Shown: piece by piece, positions 1 through 11,968 of the stretch
How the letters are laid out: every line of letters begins with the position of its first letter
Position numbering within the stretch: position 1 is the stretch's first letter
DNA from: Piper betle
Taxonomy: Eukaryota > Streptophyta > Magnoliopsida > Piperales > Piperaceae
Direction: 5' to 3'
Length of the DNA stretch: 64,000 nucleotides
Assembly (NCBI GenBank): GCA_033002965.1
Contig: JAURVB010013598.1
Location: forward strand, 45,852 to 109,851
Translations under genes and position numbers: made by a program
Notes under the pieces: model-generated
The model's database searches: none
What the model saw: the letters and a program-made list of their open reading frames with translations, nothing else
Told to the model about the DNA's origin: nothing

Positions 1-640
1 GGATTAGGTACAAGTCTTTGTCGTGTTACAACCTATTTGCTTTCTAGTTGGGTGAATTGCATGTAAAATGGGTTTATCTAGGGGGATCGACTTGGAGTTG
101 TGTGTGAGGATTAATTTGACTAGTGAGGCTCATTATTCTCATAGCCTCTTAGGGAGTTGAGGGGCAAGTTCATGGGGTTGCACGTCCACGACTTGCAAGT
201 GGTCCGGTGAGTGGTTGATTGTAATTTTCTTTATTCATAAATTGAAATAAAGGTTGGGTGAATTCCCGTAATTGTGTATGGTGTGAACGCCGGGTTTGGG
301 ACCAAGGGGCTAGACCGTGATTCCGGGGTCTGGTTCATGCCGAGGTTGGGTGATCGGTGTTTATGGCGTGACATACTACGGGTATTGGTGAGTTGCATAT
401 TGTTGTGATCTGTTGATCGGTACCAGCAGCCAACACCAGCAGTGCTAGGCAGTTGGGCATGGTGTTGGGTGGCGGCGTGCGTGTGTTCACAAGGTTCAAC
501 CTTCGGCGTGCCGTTGTAAATAGAGGTACTTTGCTGTGTGGCAGTGGTAGGCTGGTATTCCTAGGAAGGGAATACACCGCATGGGACAGGTTTTAGGGTG
601 AAAAATTTTAACACTAAATTAAACCCGTGACATCAACGGT
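1..640. other. Unassigned sequence at window start
   Basis: No coding signal, intron pattern or terminal repeat is visible. The stretch is moderately GC-rich for this window and could be the edge of a transposable element that continues to the left, but nothing in it allows assignment. Confidence 0.3.
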
Positions 641-699
641 CTTAGTCATACAGCTCGATTAGGCTAACCGTTGTTTCTTGAATCTTGATTTTGTGACGA

Positions 700-1015
700 C
701 AACGCCGATGTGCATCTATATAAACATCCCCCACTCGCACATTAATCTTCTTACCTGTCTGATTTATAATTTGCAGCATCATGTATTTGTACCTGTGTGA
801 GCAGCTACAACAAATTCGTTGTCGAGTCATTTAAACCGTATTGCAAATTTGCGGTAGCAAAAATCCATAGCCGACAACGGGTTTGCTCTGTTAGGTAAGT
901 TTGATGTTGGTGGTTAATATTTGGGGCCACCTGATATGCAGTACGTAAAAATCGTTCGAAAGAAACATGTGCGTCTATATAAACAAACCGCACCCGCACA
1001 TTCTTCTTCCACAAA
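700..1015. repeat. Short direct duplication with TATATAAAC cores
   Basis: Two related stretches, about 703-755 and 963-1012, share a TGTGCRTCTATATAAAC core followed by CC-rich sequence and a CGCACATT box. On the minus strand both read VYIDAH preceded by NVRV, so they may be remnants of a duplicated exon. Equally they may be duplicated promoter-like sequence. No family was recognised. Confidence 0.35.
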
Positions 1016-1109
1016 TATCAGCCGATAATCTTCAACTTTCTTATCTATCATACGTGGTCTGACAGTTGCAGAGATACTCACACCAGTGAGTTGCTTCTCT
1101 TTGGCATAC

Positions 1110-2160
1110 GTTGGGAATGAAGCTGCAGGCAATTTGGTCGACGAGGAGCACCCGCAGCACCAATATTGCCAAGGCAAAGGTCGCTACTTCAATTTTCACT
1201 CGCCTACGATCATGAGGTAAATTCTTTAATTGTATGATCTTGTATCTACTTCTTTCTCCTTGTGTGTTTGGAATCAGCTTTAGACGATGTTGATGGATTT
1301 GATCTTGAGCACCTAGTAATGATAATTATTCAATGGCGGTGACTATTGCCTGAATGCAGACTCATTTAGCCAGTCGGCCGGACCATCGAGGCGAATGACG
1401 AGGAACAGTAGCCGCAGTGCCAACACCAACGCGGCAAATGTGGCCGATGCTTCAACTTCTCGGATACAAATACGAAGTGAGTGATTTAATTGTTCATCTG
1501 ATCTTGTAACATTATCAATTCTTTCCGCATGCATGCGATGTATGTGTATGTTAAAAACGTCTGGCCTTCGTTTTTGATGGATTTTTGGGAGTGTTAACGG
1601 ATTGTGTGGTCATGAATAGTATTTTGGTGCAGGTGAGAAGTGGTCGGAAGAGGAGCAGACGATGTTCATTAAGGTTTTCGAAAAGTAAGGAAAGGGCAAG
1701 TGGAAGAAGATTGCGAATGACGTTGTTTTGACGAGAACGGCCTGAATCACTTGCACCGCAACATCAAGAATGCAGAGTCGCCTGCCGCGCAGACTTCTAA
1801 ACCTCCGAAGGGGTATATTCAACTCATGGGTGAGAACATAAAGAAACCAAAGATAAAGATCAAAAGTAAGATCATTGTTTGAGTTTTTAACGATGTTTCT
1901 TTCTGGTAATATATATATGCTTGTAAGCTCGTCTGATCTTGGTGGATTAATGTTGATCAGTACTGGGTAATATTGTAGGAAGACGATGGACGGAGGAGGA
2001 GCATCGTCTACTCGAGAAGTGATTGAAAAACCATGGAAAGGGCAATTGGAAGAAGATTCCAGCCGAGCTTGTTACGACGAGAACCGCCGCTCAACTTGCT
2101 ATCCATGCTCAGAAGTACCTCAATAGCACCTCCAACTTCAACCGCAATCGGCTACGTCCA
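1110..2160 (+). pseudogene. Decayed MYB-related (SHAQKY-like) gene with duplicated exons
   Basis: Two MYB-like segments follow one another. From 1632 the frame reads KWSEEEQTMF..GKGKWKKIAND..LTRTA, with an in-frame TAA at about 1686 and loss of frame after LTRTA. From 1978 it reads RRWTEEEHRLL..GKGNWKKIPAELV followed by TTRTAAQLAIHAQKYLN, with an in-frame TGA at 2020-2022. This is the single-repeat MYB fold of plant DIVARICATA/MYBS-like proteins, in which SHAQKYF is diagnostic; here it is IHAQKYL. Upstream, 1130-1215 and 1352-1475 are two versions of a Ser/Arg/Thr-rich segment, each followed by a GATCTTG-containing intron-like stretch, so exon and intron units seem tandemly duplicated. Stops in both MYB units indicate a pseudogene. 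Confidence 0.65.
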
Positions 2161-2199
2161 TGATTATTGAAAGATGATGATCAGACGTCTATAAGTACG

Positions 2200-3640
2200 T
2201 CAATCAAGCTGTATGTGTTCGTATTGATCTTGGTCTCTCCACGAATGTTGGAGCTAGTTCGTTTGGCAGGTGTTGATGAACTTGCGTAGTATTACTGTTA
2301 TGTGAACATGATAACATGGTAGGGTTGGTCTCTCCAAGTCTCTCGGAGCTAGTTGATAGAAGTTGCTGGTGATCAGATTCTGATGCACGTTTCGTAGACT
2401 GATCGAACTCTTTTTCTGATCATAATAAGAATGCACGAATAAGTAATCGACGAATGGAATGAAGCATTAAGTAAGCATTTTTTTACGTTATATTTTACTT
2501 GTCTGATTCAAATTCTCATGTTACTATTTAATGAATACTTATAAAAACTGCATGCGAGCAATCTTGATCCTTTGCAGTATCAAGATCAGCGAAGGTAAGT
2601 TCGGATTTGCCATAATCGCATGTACAGATGTAAGTAATTAGCAAAGCCATTAAAAATGTCACCAGAGAGAAGACTTCATGGAAGGAATAATCTTTTGGCC
2701 TTCAAAAGTGGATTATCCTTCCCTAATTAAAGAATAGGAGGAAAAATCCTACCATGATCGATGATCATGTTGCTTAAATAATGGAAGGACCTCTTTAAGC
2801 TCTTGCATAACGTTCACATGGTTCATATCTCACAGGCATTGCAACAGGAAAAAAATTTGTTAACCATGTTGAGAAAAAACAACACCTGGGCCTCGTAACT
2901 AAAAAATAACAACATTGTATATATGTACGTTCATTTTCTTCATTATTAACCATGATTCGTCACTTTCAGAATGCAAGAAAAAAGTGGTACCTTCAATGTC
3001 GCGGGCCAACTGCGCCAAACTGATCTGGTGTCCCTTGATAGCCCAGGTACTACTGCGCCAGAAAGAGCCGGCCAAACCAGCTCGGTCGTTAATAATGCAA
3101 GTGGGTGACGAGGAATAAAATAGTTTTCAATCCCCATCTCTACGTTTATTTTGCATTCCGTTCATTCATACACTAATTCCGGGGAATAGTGTGGGTTAAC
3201 AGAAAGGGTCTTTCTTTCGGCAGGAGCGTCATTTTTTAATGCTCCCTGTGCGGTGACGTGAGATGTCATGGTTATTGTATGCACAGAACAAAATTTCCAC
3301 GCATATAAATTAATCAAGTGCTTTTTGTATTAAAAGAAAATAAGTAGTTTTTATCATCTTTTCATCCAAATTTTTCACTTTGTTACTCTCTGTCCAGCTG
3401 GATCTCTGTGTGTCGCACTTCAGCCAACAAAATATCGAGGTTAGATGTAATTATTGAGAGGCCCCCCAAATCTGACCCCAATCCAATGGCACTGGTGGGC
3501 TGGACCCTAACGCGAGTTGTCCAACGTGGAGGGCAGTGAAGGCATGCGTGGTGATTTTTACTTAACTAATTGTTTTTAAAAACTCTTATAATGTTATAAT
3601 TATAGTAATAATTATAACATTATGAGCCTCCTATTTAGCG
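2200..3640. other. Intergenic, no gene seen
   Basis: About 1.4 kb of AT-rich sequence with only short spurious ORFs. No conserved protein, tRNA or repeat boundary was recognised. Confidence 0.5.
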
Positions 3641-3819
3641 TAAATTTCTAAAAATGGAGCTTATTACGGTAAATGACGTAGCTAACATCAGCGGTGTGGA
3701 AGAAGAGTGAGTAGGAGATTGCATGACCACAGGCTGTCTTTTTCACGCACACAACCTCAGTAACCACAAAACAAAACAAAAGACGGCACACAACAAAAAG
3801 AAAAAACGATGAGAAGAGT

Positions 3820-4048
3820 GAAAGTTGGCCATGCTCTGCTTCTTTCTGCATTCTTCTCTCTCCTCTCCTCCTTTCCTCTCTTACTACTTTGTCCTCCTCC
3901 TCCTTTCTGTGGTCTCCATCTCCCACACATCCAATCTTTCCCATCCCTTACCATGTCGGTTGCCTCTCTTTCTTCTTCGTCTTCTTCTTCGTCTGCTAAT
4001 TTGAGCTCGTGCTAGCAAGCAGCTGCACCGGTAGTATTATTATTGTTT
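3820..4048 (+). promoter_or_regulatory. Pyrimidine-rich leader of the IRKI-like gene
   Basis: The stretch before the ATG at 4049 is dominated by CTCTC/TCCTCC/TTCTTC tracts on the sense strand, typical of plant 5' leaders and of Y-patch core promoter regions. No clear TATA box was chosen. The transcription start cannot be fixed from sequence alone. Confidence 0.45.
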
Positions 4049-5905
4049 ATGGCTTCTTCTCATCAAATGCTGCACCACGAGATTCGCAGGCAGGACATCC
4101 ATGCTGCCATGGCCAAGGCGGTGGAGCTCAGAGCCATCCATGCCGCACTCGTCCAGGGATCCAGCCCTGCCAATCTCCGCCTCCCCGCCTCGCCTTCCCC
4201 TTCTCTTGCCCGAGCTTCCCATCTCTTCACTGCTCAAGATTACCCTGTTTTCACCCCGGTATGTGTTGTGGTTATTGCGAGTGAGCTTTATTAATGATCT
4301 GATGTGCGTTGGATTTTGACGGTTTGGTGGTTGGATTTTGCAGAGCTATGATGAGGAGCTGGCGGTGGTAGCAGGGTACCATCGTGCGGTGAACCGGCGG
4401 CTTTCGAGTGTCTGGGATGGGAGTGGAGTTGAGAAGGAACTAGGGAGCGAAAAAGATGACTGTCGGAGGAGCTCGCCGTCGTCTAGGAAAAACCGGTTTC
4501 GGGAGAGGACGACGACGGCGGGGTGTCGTCGGCCGTGTTCGGAGCTCAAAACGGCGGGCTGCGGGACAATCCTTGCTTCAACCACCTCTCCCCTGGCGAC
4601 GAAATTCGCAGATCGGAGCTCCGGTCGGTGACCACCTGCAACACCTGCCGGCCGGCTACCATCAACCGCGAGAGAGGAGAGAGCAGTGAAAGCGCGGCCA
4701 ACAAGAATCAAGAGAACCATCCGGCTGCTCTTGCTCCCGAGGTACAGCAGAAGACCAGCAGTGGCGGCGGCGGTAAAGGTCCAATCTTTTCATGGCTGTT
4801 TCCGAGGGGGACGAAGAAGAAGCAGCCCAAGGCGGCGGCGGCGGCGGCGGCGAACTGCGAAGCGTCGCCGAGCTGCGCGGCCGACGCGTTGGAGGAGGCG
4901 GCCAGCTCCCACGTCTCCGGCCGGGCGACGAACGTGGAGACATTGAGGAAGGAGCTGCAGCAGGCCAACGAGGGCCGAGAGGTCGCGCTGGCGGAGGTGG
5001 CCGAGATGAGATCCTCCCTAGGCAAGCTCCAGCAGCGGCTGCTCTCCCTCGAGAAGTACTGCGACAAGCTCCGCAAGGCCCTCCGGCGGGCCGCCATGCA
5101 AGGGAAGCCGCAGCCTCCCCTGCCGCCGAAACGCGCCGCCGCCCTCCCACCGTCGGTGCCGGCGTCCGCCAATATGGCGGTGACGCAGGATGCGCTGTCG
5201 GAGGGGTTTGCGCAAATGGCGTCGGAGACGAGAGCTTCGGTGAAGCAGTTCTGCAAGGCGCTGGTGGGGCAGATCGACGACGGCGACGAGCGGTTGATGG
5301 AGAAGCTCAACCGGCTGCTCCAACCACACAACCTGACTACGGCGTCCAAGTACTCCAAGGACGTGCTCTACCACATGGAGGCGGTCGTGAACCAATGCCT
5401 CCACCAGGACTTCGAGAACACGGTGTTCCAGCCCAACGGCGCTGCCAAGCTGCTCGACCCGCAGCACGACCGGCGGGCAAAGCTGCAATCTTTCGGCGCG
5501 CTCCGGCACCTTAGCTGGAGCGAGGTGCTTCGGAAGGGGACCAAGTACTACAGCGAGGAGTTCAGCCAGTACTGCGACCAGAAAATGGGGTCGATCCTGG
5601 CGACGCTGGACTGGTCGCGGGCGTGGCCGGAGCAGCTGCTGCAGTCGTTCTTCGTGGCAGCCAAGTGCGTGTGGCTGCAGCACCTGCTCGCCTTCTCCTT
5701 CGCGCCGCCGGTGGGGATACTGCGGGTGGAGGAGAACCGGAGCTTCGACCCGCTGTACATGGAGGACGTGCTGCCGGAGCGGCAGCGCTCCATGGCACCG
5801 GCCGGGGTTAAGGTGATGATCACGCCGGGCTTCTACGTCGACGACAAGGTGCTCCGATGCCGAGTGCTCTGCCGCTACACGAGTCGTACCACTCTCGCCT
5901 CTTGA
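4049..5905 (+). CDS. IRKI: IRK-interacting / GIL1-type DUF641 protein, two exons, one frameshift
   Basis: Exon 1 is 4049-4258 and exon 2 is 4344-5905, with a GT-AG intron of 85 bases in phase 0. Exon 1 begins MASSHQMLHHEIRRQDIHAA and ends SAQ/TAQDYPVFTP-like, and exon 2 opens SYDEEL, a pairing characteristic of plant IRK-interacting proteins. The middle has the conserved RDNPCFNHL and RRSELRSVTTCNTCRPATI boxes, then a coiled coil (about residues 265-320, LRKELQQANEGREVALAEV) and a C-terminal DUF641/GIL1 domain ending VLCRYTS. Family members bind the receptor kinase IRK or act in phytochrome-dependent growth orientation. The reading frame breaks in exon 2: adding one A to the A-run at 4488-4492 joins both halves into 590 residues without a stop (SSPSSRKKPVSGEDDDGG). 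This looks like a missing base rather than decay, because everything else is conserved. Confidence 0.85.
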
Positions 5906-6720
5906 TCCGCATCGCCGGCGTTTACGACCTTAATTATTTAGTGCCATGCTTGGGATTCATTAGCTTCTTCTATTTTAATGCTTCAAACTAAACTAAATGT
6001 AGACATTAATTATTTGATAGTGGTTTGTCTGTTATATGCCTTAAATATTGTAACGAACCTGGTCGCTTGTGGGAGAAGAGGGTCGTTCGCGGGGGGGGTG
6101 TGGTATAGGAAAATTCTTAAAGAACGTAAATTGTATATGTATATATATATATATGTATAACTTTAATTAATAAGTAAATGAATTAATAGTGTTAATTTGC
6201 TTGCTGTATTTTTTTATTTTTCAAAATAAGCAAGTTTGATTTAAGTTTATATGCAATTGGAGAGTGAATCATGGACCAATGTATATATCTTACGCCACAG
6301 ATTATTGTTTAGTCGTTAATCCATCGACGATGCATGTGATCGGTCGAAGTCTTCTTCTGGGCAAAGCCTTAATTGGAAGCTTAGGAGGTATATTTGATAC
6401 CCATTTATATATTGGCAGGGAACATAAATGAAGCCAAATTAGGTGTTTGGAAGTTCATAAATAATGACAGCGGACAGCAGGCAAAGGGATATGGAATTGT
6501 GGATATACTCAAGGCCACTTGCATAATTAATGCAGAAGTGGTTAAATTATCAGATGTACTAAAGTCAAATTGAAAAAGAAAAATCCAACAAAAGAAGGAG
6601 CCATTAACTGATTAGTAGCAAAAAATGCTTTGCCAAAATCGACCTCGACTTCTACTTCTGTGTGAGTCTTTTCGATCATCTTGAAATCCATTGTCCCACA
6701 CTCCTAACTCCAATACTGCG
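5906..6720. other. 3' flank and intergenic spacer
   Basis: Sequence between the convergent IRKI-like (+) and UVI4-like (-) genes. It is AT-rich with a short (TA)n at about 6135-6155 and no ORF of interest. It presumably carries both 3' untranslated regions. Confidence 0.5.
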
Positions 6721-6741
6721 ATGTGAAACTAGAGGTTTCGC

Positions 6742-8793
6742 TTACCGCATAGACATGAGCTGGCTTGTTGCCGGCCACTTTGCACGTTTTACTGTACCCT
6801 TCATCCCCATCAACTTCTTCTGCACAGCCTTTTCCATTTCCTCCAATTCCATGAGCTTCTTATCAAAGACATCTTTGTTCCGGCCACCTCCTTCGCTGTA
6901 TTCTTCTGCAATTTGAAGAGCCCCGCAGGTAATGGGAGTTATATCCGATTCAAAGGGAAGTAGAGATTGTTCACAAGGCTTTCCGCACGTCAATGGGCTG
7001 GTGAGTGGTGTAGGTGCCAGTGGAGAATTTTGAGATTCCTGCTTTTTCCTCTCAAATTCTGATGCTGCTCTCAATCGAATGTTTCTTCTTTCAATTGCCT
7101 GCAAGGTTGATTTTTTAAAAAAAAGATCCATAATAATATACATCAGACCTCGAGGGTAGTACATTAAAATAACATTGACAAGAGTCACAGGACTAACCCA
7201 ATTGACTACAAATCATCAAAAAGTCAAGAGAAGGAAGATAACCCGGATTGTATGAGTGATATCACGGAGTGGGGTACGAGGGTACCACGACGGTAGCGGG
7301 CTCTTACACGGCCGCGACCGACGCTGCCTCGAGCTCGAGCCGCCATAGCCAGACAGCCCTTGCTCCCTCAGCTCCGACCGCCGCACCAATGCCTGGTCTC
7401 GAGTGGCAGTTCTCTCTCCCTGTGGCATCCCCACCACACCCAGCCCCGGAAGCCGGTCTCGAACCTCCAGCATTGCCCTTTGCGTGGACATGAGACCCAC
7501 TTTTGATGGCTGCTTTGCACGTTGTGCGTCCTTTTCAGCCTTTTCTTTGGTGCCGACAGTGGGAGTTGAATCCAGGACAACGCTTGAGCGAATGGGTGAA
7601 GCAAGAGCAGGGAGTGGTGATTCCTTAGAAGGCTTTTCAATCGTCAGTGGGCTGGTGAAGGGTACAGGTGCTAGTCGGGATCTTTGTTTTTTCCGCCTGA
7701 GTTCTGATTCAGTTTTCAACCGAAAGTTGCTTCTCTCAATTGCCTGCAAAGTTGGGGAAACGAAAACGGGCAAATTGATAAGTACATCATTTAAGGACTT
7801 CCAAATGTCTCAGGGGCAATGCTTGAGGGTAGCACATTCAACCAAGAAAATTGACGAGAACAAGCACAATGAAAACTGTAATAAAACCAAACATTATGGC
7901 TTCATCACATGCAGAGAAGCAGTTCTGCTTATCTTAAATGAAATGTCTATATTTCATGCAAAAATTGCCACCAGGTGGATTGCTCATTTGCTTGCATATA
8001 TCAATCATACTATAAACTTTCAAGGCATCAAGCAAGCATAATATATACACATTAGACTAAAATTTTACAGACCAATAGCACAAAGGACTTGTAGGTGAAA
8101 AGACAGTTCTTCCATATTCGCAAGCAGAGTAGTAGACACATAATGCAGTTCGTTTGAATAACCAAATGAATGAACACTATTCAGTTTAAAATGCATTAAT
8201 GTGTTTCACACCCAATTTTTCGAAACCATACAATAACAACTACATTCTTTTTGCTAAGACACCATTGGAAAATTCCACTCCGTATCTTCTCAGTATGATT
8301 TCACAGTTAAAAAAACCCACTTCAAAGAACAAAAAAACTAAACAAATAGTCAGAAGTCAGAACCACCATCCGTATCCAGTTTTAACATCCCCATCAAAGC
8401 CGACGCCGAATGTAACAATAAAGCAGCAATCTTTTTCCCACAATGCGCTGGCTTCAGCAACAATTAAACTCTCCGATATCATCACATCAACAAAAAGTCA
8501 AATCAGACAAACAAACGAATCATCAGAAAATATCGAGATGAGGGAGGGGAGGGGGAAGATTACTCTGACTATAAGATCGACATCTCGGAGCAGGGTAGGC
8601 GGGCACCACGACGGCAGCGGGCTCGGGGTCGAGCCGCCATGGCCTTTCCATTGCTCCCTCCACTCCGCCCGCTTCAGCAACGCCGGGTTCCGAGTGGCGG
8701 ATCGCTCTCCGGCTGGCGGCCCGTGCCGGACCCCGTAGCCCGCCGGCACCTCCACCACCCCCGCCCCGGCAGCCGGTCTCGCGCCTCCGGCAT
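6742..8793 (-). CDS. UVI4/OSD1 (POLYCHOME)-type APC/C inhibitor, tandem copies fused in frame
   Basis: Minus-strand exons are 8793-8564, 7743-7243 and 7098-6742, all with GT-AG introns in phase 0. Exon 1 starts MPEARDRLPG, the hallmark start of plant UVI4/OSD1 proteins, and ends before the family box PLPSWYPRTPLRDIT in the form PLPSWCPPTLLRDVD. Exon 2 carries the first copy's middle and end (AIERSNFRLK to GLMSTQ), then without a stop a second N-terminus (MLEVRDRLPG to SWYPRTPLRDITHTIR). Exon 3 (AIERRNIRLR onward) ends LMSMR and TAA, the MR tail. UVI4/OSD1 restrain the anaphase-promoting complex through a D-box (RxxL) and this tail. The first half lacks the D-box Arg and the tail; the second has both. 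Exon 1 needs one more base in the C-run at 8758-8762 (plus strand) to stay in frame; with it the product is 362 residues. Confidence 0.8.
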
Positions 8794-8899
8794 CGGTGTT
8801 GGGCTCGCCCTTGCTGGTCGGAGGAAGTGGAAAGGAGATGGAGATGGAAGGGGGAGGAACGTCAATGGCGGTCTTTTGAAGATTCAAATTTTGGGGCGG

Positions 8900-9355
8900 G
8901 ATTCGGTATTAAAATAGAATCCTCATATTTTAATTTTAATTGAATCGGATTTGTTAAAATTTTTATCTTAATCTTTTCAACGATTTACTGCTCAAAATAA
9001 AAACTTTGGGTCGATTCAAATTGGTTCGCAATTGATTTATGACTAAAAATTTACGCAATTATGCTTATATTTGTTAGATTAGGAAATTTTAAAAATAGAT
9101 TTTTATTAATTATTGAATTTCATTTCTTTATTTTGATTATGGCCGGCAACATATCTATGTGAGCCATTTTAGAACAATTTAATCGGACTCACTACTCAAA
9201 TCAATCCAATATTTTTAGTGTATTCATCTTAATTATTAAAGCAAGTATAATAAAAATCAATTTTAAAAAGTGTATATAACTTTTTTATTTTTTAAAAAAG
9301 AGGAATGTGTAAAGTATATAAGTTGGTTCATTGATTTTCCTAGTGAATAATGTCT
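8900..9355. other. AT-rich upstream flank of the UVI4-like gene
   Basis: No coding signal. This is the likely 5' flank and promoter side of the minus-strand UVI4-like gene; no element could be named. Confidence 0.4.
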
Positions 9356-9360
9356 GTAAA

Positions 9361-10012
9361 GGGTTGGGCACGAGCTGGGTCAAGTCGAATTTTGCCCAAC
9401 TCAAGCTCGACTCATTTCATGAACAAATTGAATTTTTTAAGTTATAAGGTTTAATTCGAGTTTTTTTAATTCAAAGATACAAGTCGAGTTTGTTCAAATT
9501 CACGTTGATTATTGGTTCTATTTGAGTTTCATCATTATAACTTTGAAGATCTAGTTTGCTTTCTATAATATAAGATATTTAAAATAAATTTATATTTTAT
9601 TAATGATATTGCATGAATGCCATGGTCTAACTTTATTAAAGTTTGATTTATAAATATAATAGATTTTAATTAGTTTTTATTGTAAGAATATAAATGGTGT
9701 TCTCGTTAATTAATGGCCATATAATAGTAGTTAGATTATTTTAACTTAGTAAATTTATAGCAAATTATTATTTTAAATGTTATATTATTCATATATTGTT
9801 GAAGTAAAATAAATATTGATGGTTTATATTAGGCATGGAGTTGGTTCGAGCTGAGTTTTAAGTCGAATCGAGTTTTTTGAGTCTAATCGATATAAATTTG
9901 GTATAACTTGAAACCAACTTGATCACAATCTAGTAGAGTTGAGTTTTTTAACAGTAGTTTTGAGCGACTTGAGTGATAAAAACTCCTAAGCTAGCTCCGC
10001 TCGTGCCATGCG
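9361..10012. mobile_element. Candidate MITE-like element with GGCACGAGC ends
   Basis: The left end reads GGGCACGAGCTGGGTCAAG and the right end is the reverse complement GGCACGAGCGGAGC, giving partial terminal inverted repeats. The interior is AT-rich with scattered CTCGA/TCGAGTT motifs like those of the hAT-type MITEs in this window. No clear target duplication was found, so the boundaries are approximate. Confidence 0.4.
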
Positions 10013-10071
10013 CTATGTGTATATATAGGGACATTAATTTGGGCAGCCATGAATTATAGGTTTTGTTAACA

Positions 10072-10075
<4 letters not shown>

Positions 10076-10121
<46 letters not shown>
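10076..10121. repeat. (TA)n microsatellite
   Basis: Uninterrupted TA dinucleotides of about 45 bases, followed by a short (TTTA)n. Confidence 0.9.
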
Positions 10122-10124
<3 letters not shown>

Positions 10125-10336
10125 TTATTTATTTGCCAGGAGAGGTGGGGTCATCACCATGGATGATCGAGCCATGACATGGTGATGCTATTTATGTGGT
10201 CGGCCTAGCTAGAGGATGCTTGCCGGGCATGGCCAAGTGGCAGCTGCGCTAAAGTTGAAATTGGTTTGTGGGTCTAGTGGGTACAAAATATATATATATA
10301 GTTGGAAAATTGAGATCAACACTGACAAAAGTTAGA

Positions 10337-10840
10337 CATGGTGCTCAGAGAACATGATGATGCTACGGAGAACTTTGTTGGACATGGTGCTCAAAGAACA
10401 TGATGATGCTACGGAGAAGTTTCAACTGCTAGTGTTTCATATCAGGGAGGAGCAATTCAAGCGACTCTACTTACCTGATTATATTGACGGAGAGGGTGGC
10501 GATGTATCTCTCGGTAAATCTAGAGGGCATATTCAATTCGTTGGCGGCGATTGCAACGAAGTGAAAATTTGGGAACTTGGAACCAACGAGGTGGGGCATG
10601 ATAAATGGATCATGAGATAGAAGATCGGCAGAGAACGTTGTGTGCCTAAAGCTCGGTTAGAGCAGTCGCATTTTACGATTCCACGTCCGTATATGAAAGC
10701 TTTCTTTGTGGCCTTGGGCGATAGTATATATTGCTACAATCTCAAAGACAAAAGAGCCGAGTCTATGAAGTACTGCAGTTGGTTTCGCTATTGTGCTCAC
10801 CAATTCTTGTATTGCTTAAATGAACCCTGCCCCCCTTAAT
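10337..10840 (+). pseudogene. F-box-associated domain remnant
   Basis: The frame reads FQLLVFHIREEQFKRLYLPD, then GNEVK-like wording (CNEVKIWELGTNEVGHDKWI) and, after an in-frame TAG at 10618-10620, resumes KIGRERCVP and MKAFFVALGDSIYCYNLKDK. This order of a WxL/V-WEL..W segment and an I..YN..K segment is typical of the F-box-associated interaction domain of plant F-box proteins. There is no F-box upstream. Instead 10337-10371 and 10380-10418 are a short direct duplication of one segment. The remnant is interrupted and truncated. Confidence 0.5.
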
Positions 10841-10984
10841 TGCATCCATTCTACGTACCGCTCACACTGATTGGTTGATGCCATCATCAAAACAAGTAAA
10901 TGCCGAATATCTATTCCCCTCTTTACGTTCGGTAGTCCTTAGTTAAATAAAATGTGTAGTCTTGTGCAACGCATGCAATGCATT

Positions 10985-11313
10985 TAATGTGGGCCGTTGG
11001 AATTCGATCTAACGGCCTAGACACAACCTCCCACCCCTGCGTCCGCTAGCCCACTCATCCGACCAGCCCCTGCCACGGCCCCCCGCTGCCGCTGCCCCAA
11101 GCAATGGATGATACTCACGTTGGGGGGGGGGGGGGGTGGGGGCTCGACAGAGGGGCCAAGGCTTGGGTCGGTCGGAGCTGTGGCGGCAAGGGGCGGAAGG
11201 TCAGACGGGTGGGCTGGCAGGTCGGTCGTGGGCAAGCGGACAAGCTTGTGAATGGAGGGGTGGGAAGGTCTGCTTAGGCCGTTGGCATCGAAATCCAGCG
11301 GCCCAATGTATTG

Positions 11314-11386
<73 letters not shown>

Positions 11387-11968
11387 AAAAATGCTGCAGT
11401 GCGCTGCAGTCTTTTTGCAGCCCACGGGCCTCAAAACAGAGCTCCACCCGCCCGACCCGTTTAACCCGTCCGACCCGTCGCCCGCCCGAACCCGCCCGCC
11501 CGACGCTGCCACACCCGCCTGACGCCGCCGCCCGACAGCGCCGCCCGCCCGCCGCCATGCGACCGACCCTCCCCGCCGCGGCTTCCCTGGCAAGCGCCGC
11601 CCGCGGCCCTGCTCCCAGCCCCCCACCGCGACCCGACCAACCTACCGCCCCGCCGCGGCGCCCGCCCGCCCGCCCGCCCCCGCCTTGCCGCCGCCCCAAG
11701 CCGCCCGCCCCTCCGCCGCGGCGTTGGGCGTTGGGCAGGGCGTCGGGCGGCATCGGGCAGGTGGCAGCGGGCGGGCGGCGGGCGTTGGGCAGGGCGGCAA
11801 GCGGGCGGATTGGGCGGGTCGGGCGGGTCTGGTGGGCCGGCAAACGGGTCCAGAGGGGGTGGGTGGGTGCTTTGATTGTGGGCCGTCGGATCAAGATCCG
11901 ACGGCCCACGCGAGGCAGCGCCAATGCGCTGCCAAAATAGGGCAGCGCGCTGTAGCGCGGTGCCGCGC
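10985..11968. repeat. GC-rich repeat region with palindromes and (TA)n
   Basis: A GC-rich block unlike its surroundings, made mainly of CCCG/CCGCC runs. It contains a G-run at about 11121-11138, a (TA)n at 11319-11382, a GGCCGTT..AACGGCC palindrome at 10992-11017, and a perfect 15-base-arm palindrome at 11878-11909 built on GGCCGTCGGATC. A second (TA)n follows at about 11970-11986. The part at about 11390-11968 lies between the two TA tracts and has loosely inverted TGC-GCGC-rich ends, so it may be an element inserted into TA repeats. The long ORFs here are low-complexity Arg/Pro/Ala frames and are not treated as genes. Confidence 0.5.

Noticed and set aside
4346..5683. Long antisense ORFs opposite the IRKI-like gene (up to 221 codons)
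   Set aside because: These are shadows of a very GC-rich coding exon; the sense frame has clear family conservation and they have none.
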